The notes under the pieces were generated by a model, which saw only the letters and a list, made by a program, of their open reading frames with translations, made no database searches and was not told where the DNA came from. This document shows positions 33,104-43,849 of a stretch of 64,000 bases of DNA, in pieces (position 1 is the stretch's first letter; each line of letters opens with the position of its first letter). The stretch is from positions 62,001-126,000 of the forward strand of contig JASFAU010000003.1 of assembly GCA_039704465.1 (NCBI GenBank), given 5' to 3'. The translations under genes were made by a program, and so were the position numbers. This DNA is from Plasmodiophora brassicae. Taxonomy: Eukaryota > Endomyxa > Phytomyxea > Plasmodiophorida > Plasmodiophoridae.

Positions 33104-34772
33104 TTATCGGCTGGAGTCGAACAGGAAATGCTGGAGCAGGGGCATGACCCGGAAGTAGATGCCGTCCTCGAAGATGTCGCGGATCTCGTCGCTCGACGTC
33201 GCGTTCAGCACCGACTTTGACCGGAACAGGAAGATGGCGCTGGCGAGAATGGCGAGCAGCTCCAGCGAGTCGTACGCGAGGATGCGGTCCCACAGCGTCA
33301 GCACCTGGTCGACGGCCAGGTACCCGGAGAACGCTGTGAACAGCCAGGGGAACACGACCCGCAGCGGCGGCATGCCCACCTCGACCGCATGGTAGAACAC
33401 CTGCGGGCTACGCGACTGCACGAGGTCCTCGAACAGCTTGCACAGGTGCAGGATCGTGCCCGGCCGCGAGCTGATCGTATGCAGGCGACAGAAGTACCTG
33501 GCGTACATGTGCCGGAACACGAAGTACGTGTGCTCGCAGCGCTGGAACAGGTAGCAGAGCGGCGCCGCCAGCATCACCTGATGGTGGAACGGGACCACGC
33601 CGCACGGCGGGATCGTTGCCGTGCCCTGGTCGTCGATCTCGATGCCGGAATTCTCCACCAGCGACGGGGACAGCTTGCCGTTCGCATCCGCGAACGGGTA
33701 CCCGGCGCCGTCGTCGCGGCCCGGGACGGCCGCCTCCGAGAAGACGTTCGTCGTGAGCGGCGCCAGGCACAACGGCAGCGTGCTGTTCTTGGGCAGCCAC
33801 GAATCCCGGCTGAAAGCCAGCATGATCTCGTCGAGCATGTCCTCGAACACAAAGTAGGCGGCGTTGTCGGTCGTCTCCTGGACCTCCAGCCGGTACAGGT
33901 CGTCGGTGATCAGCTCCCAGCGGCGAACCTGCGTGATGAGCCGCTCGTAGTACGCGACATCGCGATCCGACGTCCACACGCCCAGGATCCGCTTCCAGAA
34001 CCGGGGACGAAGCGATGCCGGTACGCCGGTCTGCGCGTACCTCATCAGGTCGGCGACGGTCGTCTGCGCGTCGTTCAGCAGGCGTTCCCCTTCGACGTAC
34101 CGCTGGTTGCGGAACCATTCCAGCCCGGCAAGTTCGTCGTCGAGGCCGACATGGCGAACGTCGGGGCTCAGCTGTCGGTACCGCTCCCGTAGCGTCGCCA
34201 GGGACGGCGTCTTCAGCGACAGCTTGATGAGACCGAACCCCTTCAGGTTGGAGAAGGTCGCTGTCGCGTTCGGGTTGACCAGGTTCTCCAGATCGCTGAG
34301 CAGGTCGGCCCAGGAGAAGACGAGGTGCGCCGGGAACGGTTCGGCGACGTCATCGCGCGCGGCGCTTGATTTGGACCGCGGCGCGATCAGCGGGCGTTTC
34401 TGCTGGGCGGCGAACGCCCTCAGCTGGTACCGCATCCGCGTGTCCCATTGCAATCGGACGGCCTCGACGAACTCCAACGGTTCGTACAGGTCGGCGTCGC
34501 CCGCGGTCTTCATCTCCAGCGTGGCCTGCGCGGCCCGGTCGAGCACGTAGATCAGGCTGCGGAGCTGGCACGCCATCGGCGACGCCTCCAGCAGCGCCCC
34601 GGCGTCGGCCTGCGTATCCGCCACCGACTGCCGCATGCACATCTCCTTGACGGAGCGCCGCGCCAGCCAGTACACGGGCAGGCGCTCGATGGCCGCCACC
34701 ATCTTCGCCCGGCGGTCGCCCTCCGTATCGCCCCGGGCGTACACCAGCGCGCCCGCCCCGACCTGATCCATC
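33104..34772 (-). CDS. TBC1D19: TBC1D19-like protein
   Basis: Intronless, 556 residues, co-linear with human TBC1D19 over nearly its whole length: GFGLIKLSLKTPSLATLRERY, LRPRFWKRILGV, YFVFEDMLDEIMLAFSRD, YARYFCRLHTISSRPGTI, VFPWLFTAFSGYLAVDQVLTLWDRIL and VMPLLQHFLFD. TBC domains are usually Rab GAPs with IxxDxxR and YxQ fingers; neither finger is clearly present here, as in the human protein, so Rab-GAP activity is uncertain. Start at 34772; the frame stays open further upstream but only through a minisatellite. A gap in the middle (SLVENSGIEIDDQGTATIPPCG) is a lineage-specific loop. Confidence 0.92.
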
Positions 34773-34799
34773 GCCGCCCGTCCGTCGTCAGCGCCCGGC

Positions 34800-34951
34800 C
34801 ACCGCAACCCGTCCCGGAGGCATTCTGACGGGGGACTGCAACCCGTCCCGAAGGCATTCTGACGGGGGACTGCAACTCGTCCCGAAACAATTCTGACGGG
34901 GGACTGCAACCCGTCCCGAAGGCATTCTGACAGGGGACTGCAACCCGATTC
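34800..34951. repeat. 34-bp minisatellite, about 4.4 copies
   Basis: Head-to-tail units of 34 bp with the core CTGCAACCCGTCCCGAAGGC followed by ATTCTGACGGGGGA. Copies differ at a few positions (GGAGGC, CTCG, AAACAATTC, ACAGG). It fills the upstream region of the minus-strand TBC1D19 gene and the space before the next plus-strand gene. No unique spacers separate the units, so this is not a CRISPR-type array. Confidence 0.9.
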
Positions 34952-35185
34952 CCCCCGTTGGCCCCCAGGAGAAGAAAACACCGAACGTGTCATGTCACCC
35001 CCCGTCCTGCCGCAGCTGCAGTTGGCAGGCGGCCCCCCACGTGGCCTGTCCGAGGTCGTCGCCCCAGTCGCTGTCCGACGCGCTGCCGACTGGCTGTCCG
35101 AGGCGCGGTGGTCCGCCGCAGTCGCAGCGGGCGGCGGCGGCAGTTCAAATCGCGGGCGCCGACAACAGTTGCCGGTCGCGCGTCG

Positions 35186-35962
35186 ATGAGCACCGCCGCG
35201 TCGCTGCTCGGAGCCGTGGCGAGCACGTTGCGGGCGCGTGTCCAGTACGCGGCCGTCGTCCGGTGTCGGCATGGTCCCGCAGCCGTGTCCGTCAGACTGC
35301 TATCGAGTGTCGCGTCCGGGCGGCACGCTTCCGCGGATAAACCGAATGGTGGGCGATGTATGTGGTCGTCGGGCGGCGTGCCCCGTGCGCTGACGGTGGA
35401 GTGTGTGTGCCTAGAGACGAAGGTCTTCTACCTGCTGGTTGACGCGGATCGGACGCCGCTGAACCCGGCCGACCAGGCGAAGACGGTGTCGCTGGCGACG
35501 AGCGAGACGGTGGCGGCGTTCCGGAAGAAGATCTGGACCGAGTCGAGCGTCCTGCAGAAGTTCCAGATGGATCAGCTGCAGGTGTGTACGTCGGCGCAGC
35601 AGAGCGTATACGTCAAGATGGAATTGCCGGTGACGTCGCTGCGGTCGTCGTCGTTCTGGCCCATTCTCGTCATTATCCCCCGGATCCGCACGATTCTGGT
35701 CCAGGTGCCGAACCCCGACCCGCTCGCCAAAGACGACGCCTTCGAGTCGGTGGTCATCGCGTCCGACGACGACCTGAAACGGTACCTGAAGGGCAAAGGC
35801 ACCGCCCTGGTCAAGATCAAGGAGCCGACCCTGAAGGTCACGTCGATGAGGCACCTGAAGGACAACGCCCGGTACGTGGTCTACACCCGCAACACGTCGT
35901 ACATGGCGCCCAGAATGGGCGAGAAGAAGCCGAAGACGCCCCAGTTCAGACGCAACCGCTGA
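35186..35962 (+). CDS. Small protein with CRN-header-like N-terminal fold
   Basis: Two exons are likely, 35186-35629 and 35705-35962 (intron 75 bp, phase 0, so reading through would also stay open), 233 residues. After about 60 residues rich in Arg/Ala/Ser that could be a targeting peptide, the sequence TKVFYLLVDADRTPLNP, TVAAFRKKIWTESSVLQKFQMDQLQV and the following DDAFESVVIASDDDLKRYLKG resembles the ubiquitin-like header of Crinkler proteins, where a strand, a KKxI helix and a DxLQ element recur. The classical LFLAK motif is not present and the usual C-terminal effector domain is absent. The start may instead be at 35360. Family assignment is weak. Confidence 0.4.
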   Translation: MSTAASLLGAVASTLRARVQYAAVVRCRHGPAAVSVRLLSSVASGRHASADKPNGGRCMWSSGGVPRALTVECVCLETKVFYLLVDADRTPLNPADQAKTVSLATSETVAAFRKKIWTESSVLQKFQMDQLQVCTSAQQSVYVKMELPVTSLRSSSFWPILVIIPRIRTILVQVPNPDPLAKDDAFESVVIASDDDLKRYLKGKGTALVKIKEPTLKVTSMRHLKDNARYVVYTRNTSYMAPRMGEKKPKTPQFRRNR

Positions 35963-36315
35963 CCCGCGAACTCGCGCTGCGTTGTATAACGTTGCATGGA
36001 CTATATACGACCTCGGTGTTTCGCGAACACGGGTACCCTTCGTTGTACACGTATTGCTGCATCGGCGGTCGAGACGGCCAGTCAAGGCGAGCTCCTGTAC
36101 GAACACCCGCCCCGTTTCGGTTGCTTTGCTGTACGCCCAGCAGACGGCTGCGAATTGCGACGGGGACGGCCTCGTCCAGGTGCAACGATACCCGCGACAG
36201 TCGGTCACCTGCCGGCACCCGTCAGGCGTCACGACACACGTTACCGGGTGGCCAGCGGGACGTCGCCAGTGGCGAGGGCTGGGGGACCCATTTTCGACAT
36301 CGCCCCCCCGAACCG
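35963..36315. other. Intergenic stretch before the aspartic protease
   Basis: About 350 bp with no gene seen. Fragments of open frame do not connect to a family. It probably includes the protease promoter. Confidence 0.4.
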
Positions 36316-37789
36316 ATGACGATGACGTCGTCACGAACGCGTCTGGCGGCGGGTGTCGTGGTTGCCGTGCTGGTGGCGTCTGCGTGCGCCGACGCCCGCC
36401 TGGAGAACCTGCTGGCCGGCATCCGGCAGTTCTTCGCTGACGCGAACGACGCGCACGCGAGGCTGGATGCGGCCGCGCCGATCCGGAACGACGACGGGAC
36501 GATTCGTATCGCCCTGCACCACGTGTCGAAGGGTGCGGCCGGGGCGCAGGCGTACAGCGGGTACGACAAGTACGGCGTGTCGCACCCGCCGTACGTCCCT
36601 CTGCAGGACTTCATGAACGCGCAGTACTACGGGAACGTGGACATCGGCACGCCCGGCCAGACGTTCAAAGTCATCTTCGACACGGGCAGCTCGAACCTGT
36701 GGGTCCCGTCGAGCAAGTGCCCCGATTGCAACCACGCCAAGTACGACCATACGCGGTCGGCCACGTACAGGGCGAACGGGACCCGGTTCGAGATCCACTA
36801 CGGGAGCGGGTCGCTCAGCGGGTTCGTCAGCACCGACGTGGTCACGTGGGGCGGGCTCCAGATCGGCAACGTCCAGTTCGCCGAGGCCACCGACGAACCC
36901 GGCGAGGCCTTCAAGCAGGGCAAGTTCGACGGTATACTCGGGATGGCGTTCCGGTCCATCAGCGTGGACGATCTGGACCCCGTGTTCCAGCGCGCCTGGG
37001 AGCAGAGGCTGATCGCCAGGAACCAGTTCGCGTTCTACCTGCCGAGCAAGCCGGGCCAGACCGGTGAGCTCGTCCTCGGCGGGTACGACCGGGCGCACTT
37101 CAAGGGCGACATCACGTGGGCGACGCTGGCCAAGGAGACGTACTGGGTCCTCGACGTGGACTCGCTGGGGCCGGAAGGGCGCCCGTCGGCCTGCACAACG
37201 GTCCGCTGGGGCGCCGTCGACAGTGTTACGTATCCGGTTGCCTGACCGATGGTGACCCGGCAGGCCATTGTCGACACGGGGACGTCGCTGATCGCCGGGC
37301 CCAAAGCGGAGGTGGACGCGTTCGCGAACGACATCGGGGCGTTCGCCAGCCCAGCGGGCGGCACGTACATCCTGTCGTGCTCGCAGGCGGACTCGCTGCC
37401 CGACTTCCAGGTCACAGTTGGCGGCCGCAAGTTCAGCCTGTCCGGCAGGCAGTACCTGATGAAGGTGAAGGTGTACGGGTTCCCCGTCTGCGTCCTCGGC
37501 CTGATAGGGATGGACATCCCGGCGCCCATGGGACCCCTGTGGATCCTCGGTACAGCGCCCCAACGTGTCGTGCGATGACCGCCTGCTAACGACCTAGACG
37601 CCGCCAGGTGACACGTTCATCCGCCAGTACTACACGATCTTCGACGTGGGCGGGTCTCGCGTCGGGTTCGCTACGGTGAACAACGACGCCGGGCACAGCA
37701 ACGACCACGACGCGCCGCTGTCGCCGCATGTCTACGACAGCGCGTACGAGAAGGTGCTGGACATCATGGCGGGCGTCGCCGTGCAGTAA
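36316..37789 (+). CDS. Cathepsin-D-like aspartic protease
   Basis: A secreted or lysosomal pepsin-family protease of 450 residues, three exons (36316-37200, 37264-37549, 37608-37789; introns 63 and 58 bp). A signal peptide is apparent (RLAAGVVVAVLVASACADA), followed by a propeptide and the mature part beginning near DFMNAQYYGNVDIGTPGQTF. Both catalytic motifs are intact: FDTGSSNLWVPSSKC and VDTGTSLIAGP, the second restored across intron 1. The flap YGSGSLSGF and the region preceding the last splice (GPLWILGDTFIRQYY) are typical. Pepsin-fold disulfide cysteines are mostly kept. The C-terminus has an added about 35 residues (HSNDHDAPLS...). Likely endolysosomal. Confidence 0.95.
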
Positions 37790-38054
37790 GCGCGGACGTC
37801 AGGCAACCGAACCGTCGAAAATGCAGACACACGTGTCATGGGGGTCGCTCTGTCTCGTCTGTGGTGCCACGGAGAAGCTGCTGTGCCTGTCGCGACTGCA
37901 AACGGCGGCGACTGTTGCGTTCGGCCCCGCCCGACTCGCGAGCTGCAGCTGCGTAGTGTGTATCGCCCGTTGGGCAGTGGCCCACACGGGTCGGCGGCTC
38001 ATTTTGAATTCGGGTGGGCGGGCGGCACTGCGTTGTGGTGCGTGGCCGGGCTGC

Positions 38055-40707
38055 ATGTCGGATGCGCTGCGGGACGCGGTCGTTGCCGGGCGGTACGACG
38101 ACGGCGTCGTCGGGGCGGTGCTGTCGGCGATCAGCGCCGGCGATACGTCGCTGCCGGAGCGGGTCCACGACCAGGTCGCCGACGTCGTGTTCGACGGGGA
38201 CGGCCGCCGGATCGACGCGCTGTTCGGCTACCTGCAGCGGGTGCTGACCGCGTTCGGCCATCGGCATCTGCGCTGCTTCAATGCGGTCTGCCTGCAGGCG
38301 CTGGACCGGTGCCGCACGGCGACGGTCATGGCGTATGCGAAGGATTTGTGCCTGCGGGATCATGAGTTCCTGCGCGCCCTGATGCGACGGTTCTGCACCG
38401 ACCGGAGCGCTCCCGAGTGCGTGTTGCACCTGCTGCGTCACCACTGCTCGATTGCACCCGGGCAGTTCCTCGAGCAGCTTCAGACGTTCCTCGTAACGAT
38501 GACGTGCAGCAGTGTGCACATTTTCGCATCTCATGGCGTCAATTTAGCAACCTCCCACCAGCGATGAAGCCGTGCAGTTGCTCTTCTCGATGGCACAGGA
38601 TCAGGTTCGTTCGTTGGATTCGGGAGCGTCCATCGATTAAATGCATGTCCCAGATGCTGTCGCTGTCGCATCTAACGAGCGCACCGCTGTACGCCGGCTT
38701 GATGCGAGATCTTCTGTCGTCGTCCAGCGTTCACTATGTGTCGCTGGGCGCAATCGCTATCGCCATGGCCATATCACATGGGGTTGGCACGGCGACGTTC
38801 GGTGACGCGTCGCAGATATATGGCCTGCTGCGGTATCTACTTGGATGGAACATTGTCGAGGCGTCCCCGATAACTACGTCGAGGCAGTCGCGGTCGAATT
38901 CGCTGCCGGCGTCGAATCTACCGCCTCCTCCATCTGCCGTTACCCCTCCAGTGGCGGAGCAGCTTCCTGTCGAGGTCATGTATGCTGCCGTTTCGCTATT
39001 CCGCAGCCTGTATACGGCTTGGCCCTGGGAGACTGTGTGCTTCATGCGGCAGGAGGTGTCCCGTTCGCCCTCGTCTCGATCTTCACTCCAGTTTCTGTTC
39101 AAGTCGCTGCCGTTTCATCCTGGGCTCATCGGGTGCACGTCCGAAGGTTTTGACGTTGCTATGTCGTCGACTCGCCCACTCGAGACCATCGCAACGGCCA
39201 ATGTGGTGCGATCTAGCCACGATGACGGAGATCACTCTCTAGCTGCGCCCTCAGCGTCTTCGGATGTTGAACTGTGGAAACTGAAGAACGGTTTTACCTT
39301 GCCTGAAGATGCCGTCGGGTTGCGCATGGCTGCCCAGTTGATGCAAGTTGAGCTTGCGTTCGAGCATTTCCAGCGAAAACAACTCGAAAGCCGGTTATCT
39401 GCCAAGAATGGGTCTATCCGGACGGCGCATCGTGGCACTGGTGCAGATGCAAAGGAGAGGGCACGCTTCAATGAGCGTCTCCATCGCGCACGAGATGAAC
39501 TTCGTCAGTGCAAACAGCAACACCGGAAATGGGAGACAGAGTTGCTGCACAAGTTGGACAAGGTCAGCTCGCAGCGGTCTTCGGTAACGGAGCGGTGCGT
39601 CTTGCTGGAGCGCGCCCACGCTGAGCTTCAGCAGAAGGTGGCAGCATTGCAGGCCGAATCAAAGCAGCTACGAGCGGATGCCAACCGTTCTGACCAAGCT
39701 GCGTTCGTTGCTGAGCAAGTTGCAGGCAAGCTTCGGCAGGAGGTCGAGAATGGCAACCTGACCATCAAGTCGTTGCGAGATCAGATCCGCGAGCAAGAGC
39801 GTCAATTCACGGAATTCAGGACGCGGAATGTTGATGAGCTTCGTCGAGAATTCAATCAACGTGAGGAAAACATGATGAACAAGATCGTAGGGACAGAAGA
39901 GCAGGCAGCCCGCGTCAGATCCCAACTCACAAAGGCACATGGTGAGCTGGAGGCGCTGAAGTTAACGGTAGCCAGCCGCGACAAGGCACTGGATGAGGCG
40001 CGGGAATTGCTTCGTGAGCAGCGTGGCCTGACCTCGCCCGTCACCATCCTGCAGGACAGGGTCGACAACCTCAAGGCCATCAATCGAGCACTCCAGGCCC
40101 GAATATTCCAATGCGAAAGGCTACATACACACGTAAGTAATATTTCCTGATGAGTTATGCCTGTCATGTATCGACGGCGTATTGCCAGACTCTCACAGCG
40201 CCAATCGGAACAGCTGAACAGGTCACATCGCGGATGACCCTGCGAACTCGCAGTGAACACGGTGAAGTTTGGGAATCCAGTACGCGATATTACATGTCCT
40301 TAACGATTGTTGCTGGGGGTGTGGGGGCACATCACACGATTCCATGTCCACGTTATGAAGCGAGTCGTCCGTTTCCTCCACATGGGAGGCAACAGTCTAG
40401 GCAAGAAGGATTCCACATGACCTCACGTAGGTACAACGAGCACTGATCTGGAGGTCGTTACCAGGCGTGGAGCCGAACAAGACATTGTTATCATCGACGA
40501 TCGGCGCCGGATGCCACCTGCGCTGGAGTCTTCGTCGCTACCCGCATCCGCGTTTCCATCCAGCAAGACGAGCGACTTGTCGAGCAAGTTGATCTCCAAT
40601 TGGATCAGCGCCGTCAGCTGCAGGAACGCAGTGACTTGGGACGAACCTCTGCCGCCACCGGCATGCGTCGGGTGCTTCACTGGAAACAGATTGTGATATC
40701 AGAATAG
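38055..40707 (+). CDS. TSC1: TSC1/hamartin-like protein, 3' end uncertain
   Basis: Hamartin scaffolds TSC2 and restrains TORC1. The N-terminal half is helical and HEAT-like; the region VMYAAVSLFRSLYTAWPWETVCFMR, then RSSLQFLFKSLPFHPGLIGCT, matches the hamartin segment LFxxLYxLYPCNFxxYLR...VRxHPELV. The C-terminal half is a coiled coil opening with LMQVELAFEHFQRKQLESRL, comparable to hamartin's LLLYERFKRQQHALRNRRLL. At least one intron separates the first exon (ending near 38498) from SDEAVQLLFSMAQDQVRS. The exon that runs to about 40130 is clear; past it a donor GTAAGT is present, and I can only sketch the final exons, the last ending at 40707 with a coiled-coil segment (QQDERLVEQVDLQLDQRRQ). 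Identification is moderate. Confidence 0.6.
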
Positions 40708-42118
40708 GGCCATGATCGCACCCGTTGAGACATACAGTTCCAGTCGTCAAGAAGCGTCTCCAACGTTTTGGCTTGCTCAAGCCGTTTCGATATGCAGAAC
40801 CGGAGGAAGTCTACCCAGGAATCTGGACGGTACACCAGACGGTAGTTGGACAGGTCGCCGTCAGGAATGTCGGCAAGAGCGTCGTCGATCGTCGGCTCAA
40901 ATACGAAGATCGATTCTTCGACGGCTTTGCCCGTGGCCGCCTTCGTAGGATCTCGGTTCAACTTCGTGCAGATGTCCTGCCATGAGAAAGTGCACCCGGC
41001 AATCCGGTCCAGCGCCAAGGAATGCGTCTTGAAGAACTCTGACAGGACAAGCTCCTGGTACAAACGCTTATAGTCCTTCTGAGCGCTCGTCTTCGCAATC
41101 AACCTGATCGTACACGTCATAACGCGACCGAAACGCTGTACGAAGCGACAAACCGGCTAGCAGCATCGCCATTCATCAGGGCCGTGGTGTCTGGGGTGGA
41201 TTGCATTCTCCAGACAACGACCGATCAGATTAGCCACCCAGAGTTCACTGACATTGACACTTACAGCTCCTTCGCTATCGAGCGGCTATGCATTGCCCCG
41301 CTCCAGTCTGCAGCGGACCAAGCGCTGTTCGAACGAGAGAACGCCTTCCACGGGGACACAACGGCGAATTTTCCTACGTCGATGGAAATTCTATGTGGCA
41401 GATTAGAGCCGCTTCAACACGCGCGCGGCCGTCGTCTGAGTTACATTTCGGACACGCCCAGGAATCCAAACTCTGCACCATGAGCGTCAGTACTGTTCAA
41501 CGAACAAGCTCCTATCACGTACGAATTAGGCTCTGGTTGCATTCTGCGTCATCCTCGCACAGCACAAGTGATCGGTTGATCAGCACGTTGGAGATCCTTC
41601 GCCAATCGTTACATCGGGCAAGCGCCTTGTCGATGTCTTTGGAACGACGAGCGAAGATGTTGGACGAGCAGCTGCTTTCACGCCATTCCTTGTCTTGCGG
41701 GAGGGGCTTGATGTCGAAGAGGCCCAGACGGGGCAACGTGTGCCGCATGAACGAGAAGAACTGGCGTTGGCTTCGAAACCGTGAGCGACCTGCCTCAGGT
41801 GGTGAAGCATTGGCAGGGTCCGACGGATCCATCGTCTTACAGGAACAGTTAACCCAAACGAGATACGCCTCAAACCGTCTATGCGATACCGCTTGGGTCC
41901 ACCCAACAACGGCGGCGCGTGCCTCGCCAGACTCTCCGATATGACAAAGTATCTCCAGCACAGCTGACAAGGCGCTCCTGATTTCCTACAGACAACTCCT
42001 GCGAGTAAGTACTTAGACGGGATAAGAAGACGATTAACGCCCTACGATCCGGGCGAATTGCTGGTCCGGGGTTCAATAGAGAATCACTTAGCGTGAAAAC
42101 AGAACAGCACCCAGTCAC
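40677..42118 (-). CDS. Unrecognised multi-exon protein
   Basis: At least three exons on the minus strand. Exon 1 is 42118-42032 and exon 2 starts at 41985 (intron 46 bp, phase 0), giving DRRALIEIRSALSAVLEIL and then RAAVVGWTQAVSHRRFEAYLVWVN, FFSFMRHTLPRLGLFDIKPL and SKDIDKALARCNDWRRISNVL up to about 41523. A last exon holds VCRFVQRFGRVMTCTIRLIA, KTSAQKDYKRLYQELVLSEFF and IFVFEPTIDDALADIPDGDL, ending 40677. The middle part, about 41150-41510, could not be resolved; a strong GTAAGT donor is at about 41267. The sequence looks like a conserved soluble protein but I do not recognise the family. Its end overlaps the proposed TSC1-like end by about 30 bp. Confidence 0.5.
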
Positions 42119-42174
42119 CGTCTGGGCTGCTTCTCACTCTCTGTGCAGCCAGTCTGTCTGCCGGTGAAACAAAC

Positions 42175-43043
42175 ATGCGGCGCGTGTGTCTTGTGGCGAT
42201 CAGGGCAATACCGGCGATGGGCGCGACATCAGGAGGCTGGGATTTCAACTGGGTAGCATATGCAGGGCGGAACGGCAGCATCCGGCTGACATTGGGACAG
42301 GATCGAAGGAAACCGGTACTGAAGTCCCCGCCGTCGACACCTAACGATCAAGGCAACAAGACGGCAATAACCCAACGTCGCGAGCGCCATATTCTTCTTA
42401 TCCGGCATGGACAATATGTTTATTCGCCGGACGTTGACGACGATGCCGAACGGGTCCTGACAGACGTAGGTCGGCGCCAAGCAGCGCTGACTGGGAAGCG
42501 CCTTGCGAACCTGGGCGTCCAGTTCGATCGTATCTGGGTTAGCACCATGACCAGAGCCAAAGAAACCGCAGACATCATCAAGGACTGGTGAGTAGAAGCA
42601 ACCGTTCTCTCCGATTCCAACACTGAGGAGCGACGCGCAGTCTGCCAGAGTGCCCGCCGATGGAATTTAGCGATATGCTGAGGGAAGGGTGCCCTTGCGA
42701 ACCCATCCCGACACCACTGACGTATTCACCGTCCGAGTCCGAACTGTTCCTGGAAAGCGCAAGGGCAGAAGCAGGGTACCGCATGATATTCCACCGTCCC
42801 AACCCGGCGCAGTCAGCAGGCGGCGAGCAGCTGCCCCAGCAGACGTACGAGGTCGTCGTCGCCCACGGCAACCTCATCCGGTTCTGGACGCTGCGCGCCA
42901 TGCAACTCGACGGCCACGCCTGGCTGCGTTTCGGCATCCACAACTGCTCGCTGACCTGGATCACCATCTTCGACGACGGCAAGGTGTCCGTCCGCGCCGT
43001 CGGCGACTCTGGCCACCTGCCACCCGTCGACGCCACCTTTTAA
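42175..43043 (+). CDS. PGAM5: PGAM5-like mitochondrial Ser/Thr phosphatase
   Basis: Histidine-phosphatase-fold protein phosphatase; PGAM5 is anchored in mitochondria and acts in mitophagy and cell death signalling. Two exons (42175-42587, 42641-43043; intron 53 bp) give 271 residues. The multimerisation motif WDFNW is near residue 22. HILLIRHGQYV holds the catalytic RHG, and STMTRAKETADII, then PMEFSDMLREGCPCEPIP (family TDLLREGAPIEP), VVVAHGNLIRFW and VRAVGDSGHLPP follow. The N-terminus (MRRVCLVAIRAIPAMGATSG) is short and less hydrophobic than the animal membrane anchor. It starts 56 bp from the divergent start of the unknown minus-strand gene, so the two share a compact promoter. Confidence 0.92.
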
Positions 43044-43100
43044 CAACCGCCCCATTTGCCAAATGACCCAAAACGCTTCCAACGACCATCCCATCACTGT

Positions 43101-43196
43101 TCACTGCACGTATGCAGCTCACTGCACGTATGCAGCTCACTGCACGTATATATGCAGCTCACTGCACGTATGCAGCTCACTGCACGTATGCAGCTC
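43101..43196. repeat. 18-bp minisatellite, about 5 copies
   Basis: Head-to-tail units CACTGCACGTATGCAGCT. One unit has an extra ATAT. Each unit contains the palindromic-looking ACGTATGCAG and TGCAGCT. It lies between PGAM5 and the OHCU decarboxylase. Confidence 0.92.
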
Positions 43197-43357
43197 TGGG
43201 TCAGTGGCCGTCGCGTAAAGTAGCACCCCGTGTTCAAAACAAAAAGACGTCTGAGCGAGTGCACCGGCGAACGTGGTCACTGTCACACTGATCCACGCCG
43301 TGACACGTTTGAGGAGGCAGTCGTCATTTTGAACAATTCAGTGAGGGGGTCGTCACG

Positions 43358-43849
43358 ATGGGTCGTCGTGTGCTGTGCGAGGCGGTGGCGCGGGCGTCGG
43401 ACCAGGACCTGATGGGGTGCTGTCCGAACAAGGCGTGGGTGCAGGAGGTTCGCTCGGCGGTGGGGAGTGCGCGTGACGACGAGGCGTTGCTGGCGGCCGC
43501 GAGGGACGTGTTCATGCGGTTGGACGCGGGCCAGTGGCGGGCGACGTTCGCGACGCACCCGAAGATTGGCGACCGAGGGTCAGATCGTGAATCACGCGAG
43601 CAATCGGGGATGCTGTCGGCGACGGACGGCGTCCGCCTGGCGATGCGCCAAATGAACGAAGAGTACGAGCGGAAATTCGGGTTCATATTCCTGATTTGCG
43701 CTTCTGGCAAAACCGCGGAGGAGATGCTGGCCGCCATTCGACAACGGGTTCGGAACAGCCCGGATGAAGAGGTTAGGGTTGCGGCGCTCGAGCAGACTGC
43801 CATCACCGCGCTTCGTCTGAAGGCTCTTGTCGACCGTCCCAAACTGTAA
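43358..43849 (+). CDS. URAD: OHCU decarboxylase (urate degradation)
   Basis: Decarboxylates the unstable 2-oxo-4-hydroxy-4-carboxy-5-ureidoimidazoline to S-allantoin, the last step of urate oxidation. Intronless, 163 residues, a normal length. Motifs: the catalytic THPKIGD (His, with the HPxxG turn), EQSGML (Glu), RLAMRQMNEEYERKFGFIFLICASGKTAEEML (family LNxxYExKFGFxFIxCAxGKxAxEML) and ALEQTAITALRLKAL near the end. No peroxisomal SKL tail is seen; the sequence ends RPKL. Urate oxidase and HIU hydrolase are not in this window. Confidence 0.93.
   Translation: MGRRVLCEAVARASDQDLMGCCPNKAWVQEVRSAVGSARDDEALLAAARDVFMRLDAGQWRATFATHPKIGDRGSDRESREQSGMLSATDGVRLAMRQMNEEYERKFGFIFLICASGKTAEEMLAAIRQRVRNSPDEEVRVAALEQTAITALRLKALVDRPKL

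Noticed and set aside
34800..34951. A CRISPR-like array
   Set aside because: The units are head to tail without unique spacers; a eukaryotic minisatellite fits.
43101..43196. A second CRISPR-like array
   Set aside because: 18-bp perfect tandem units, again without spacers.
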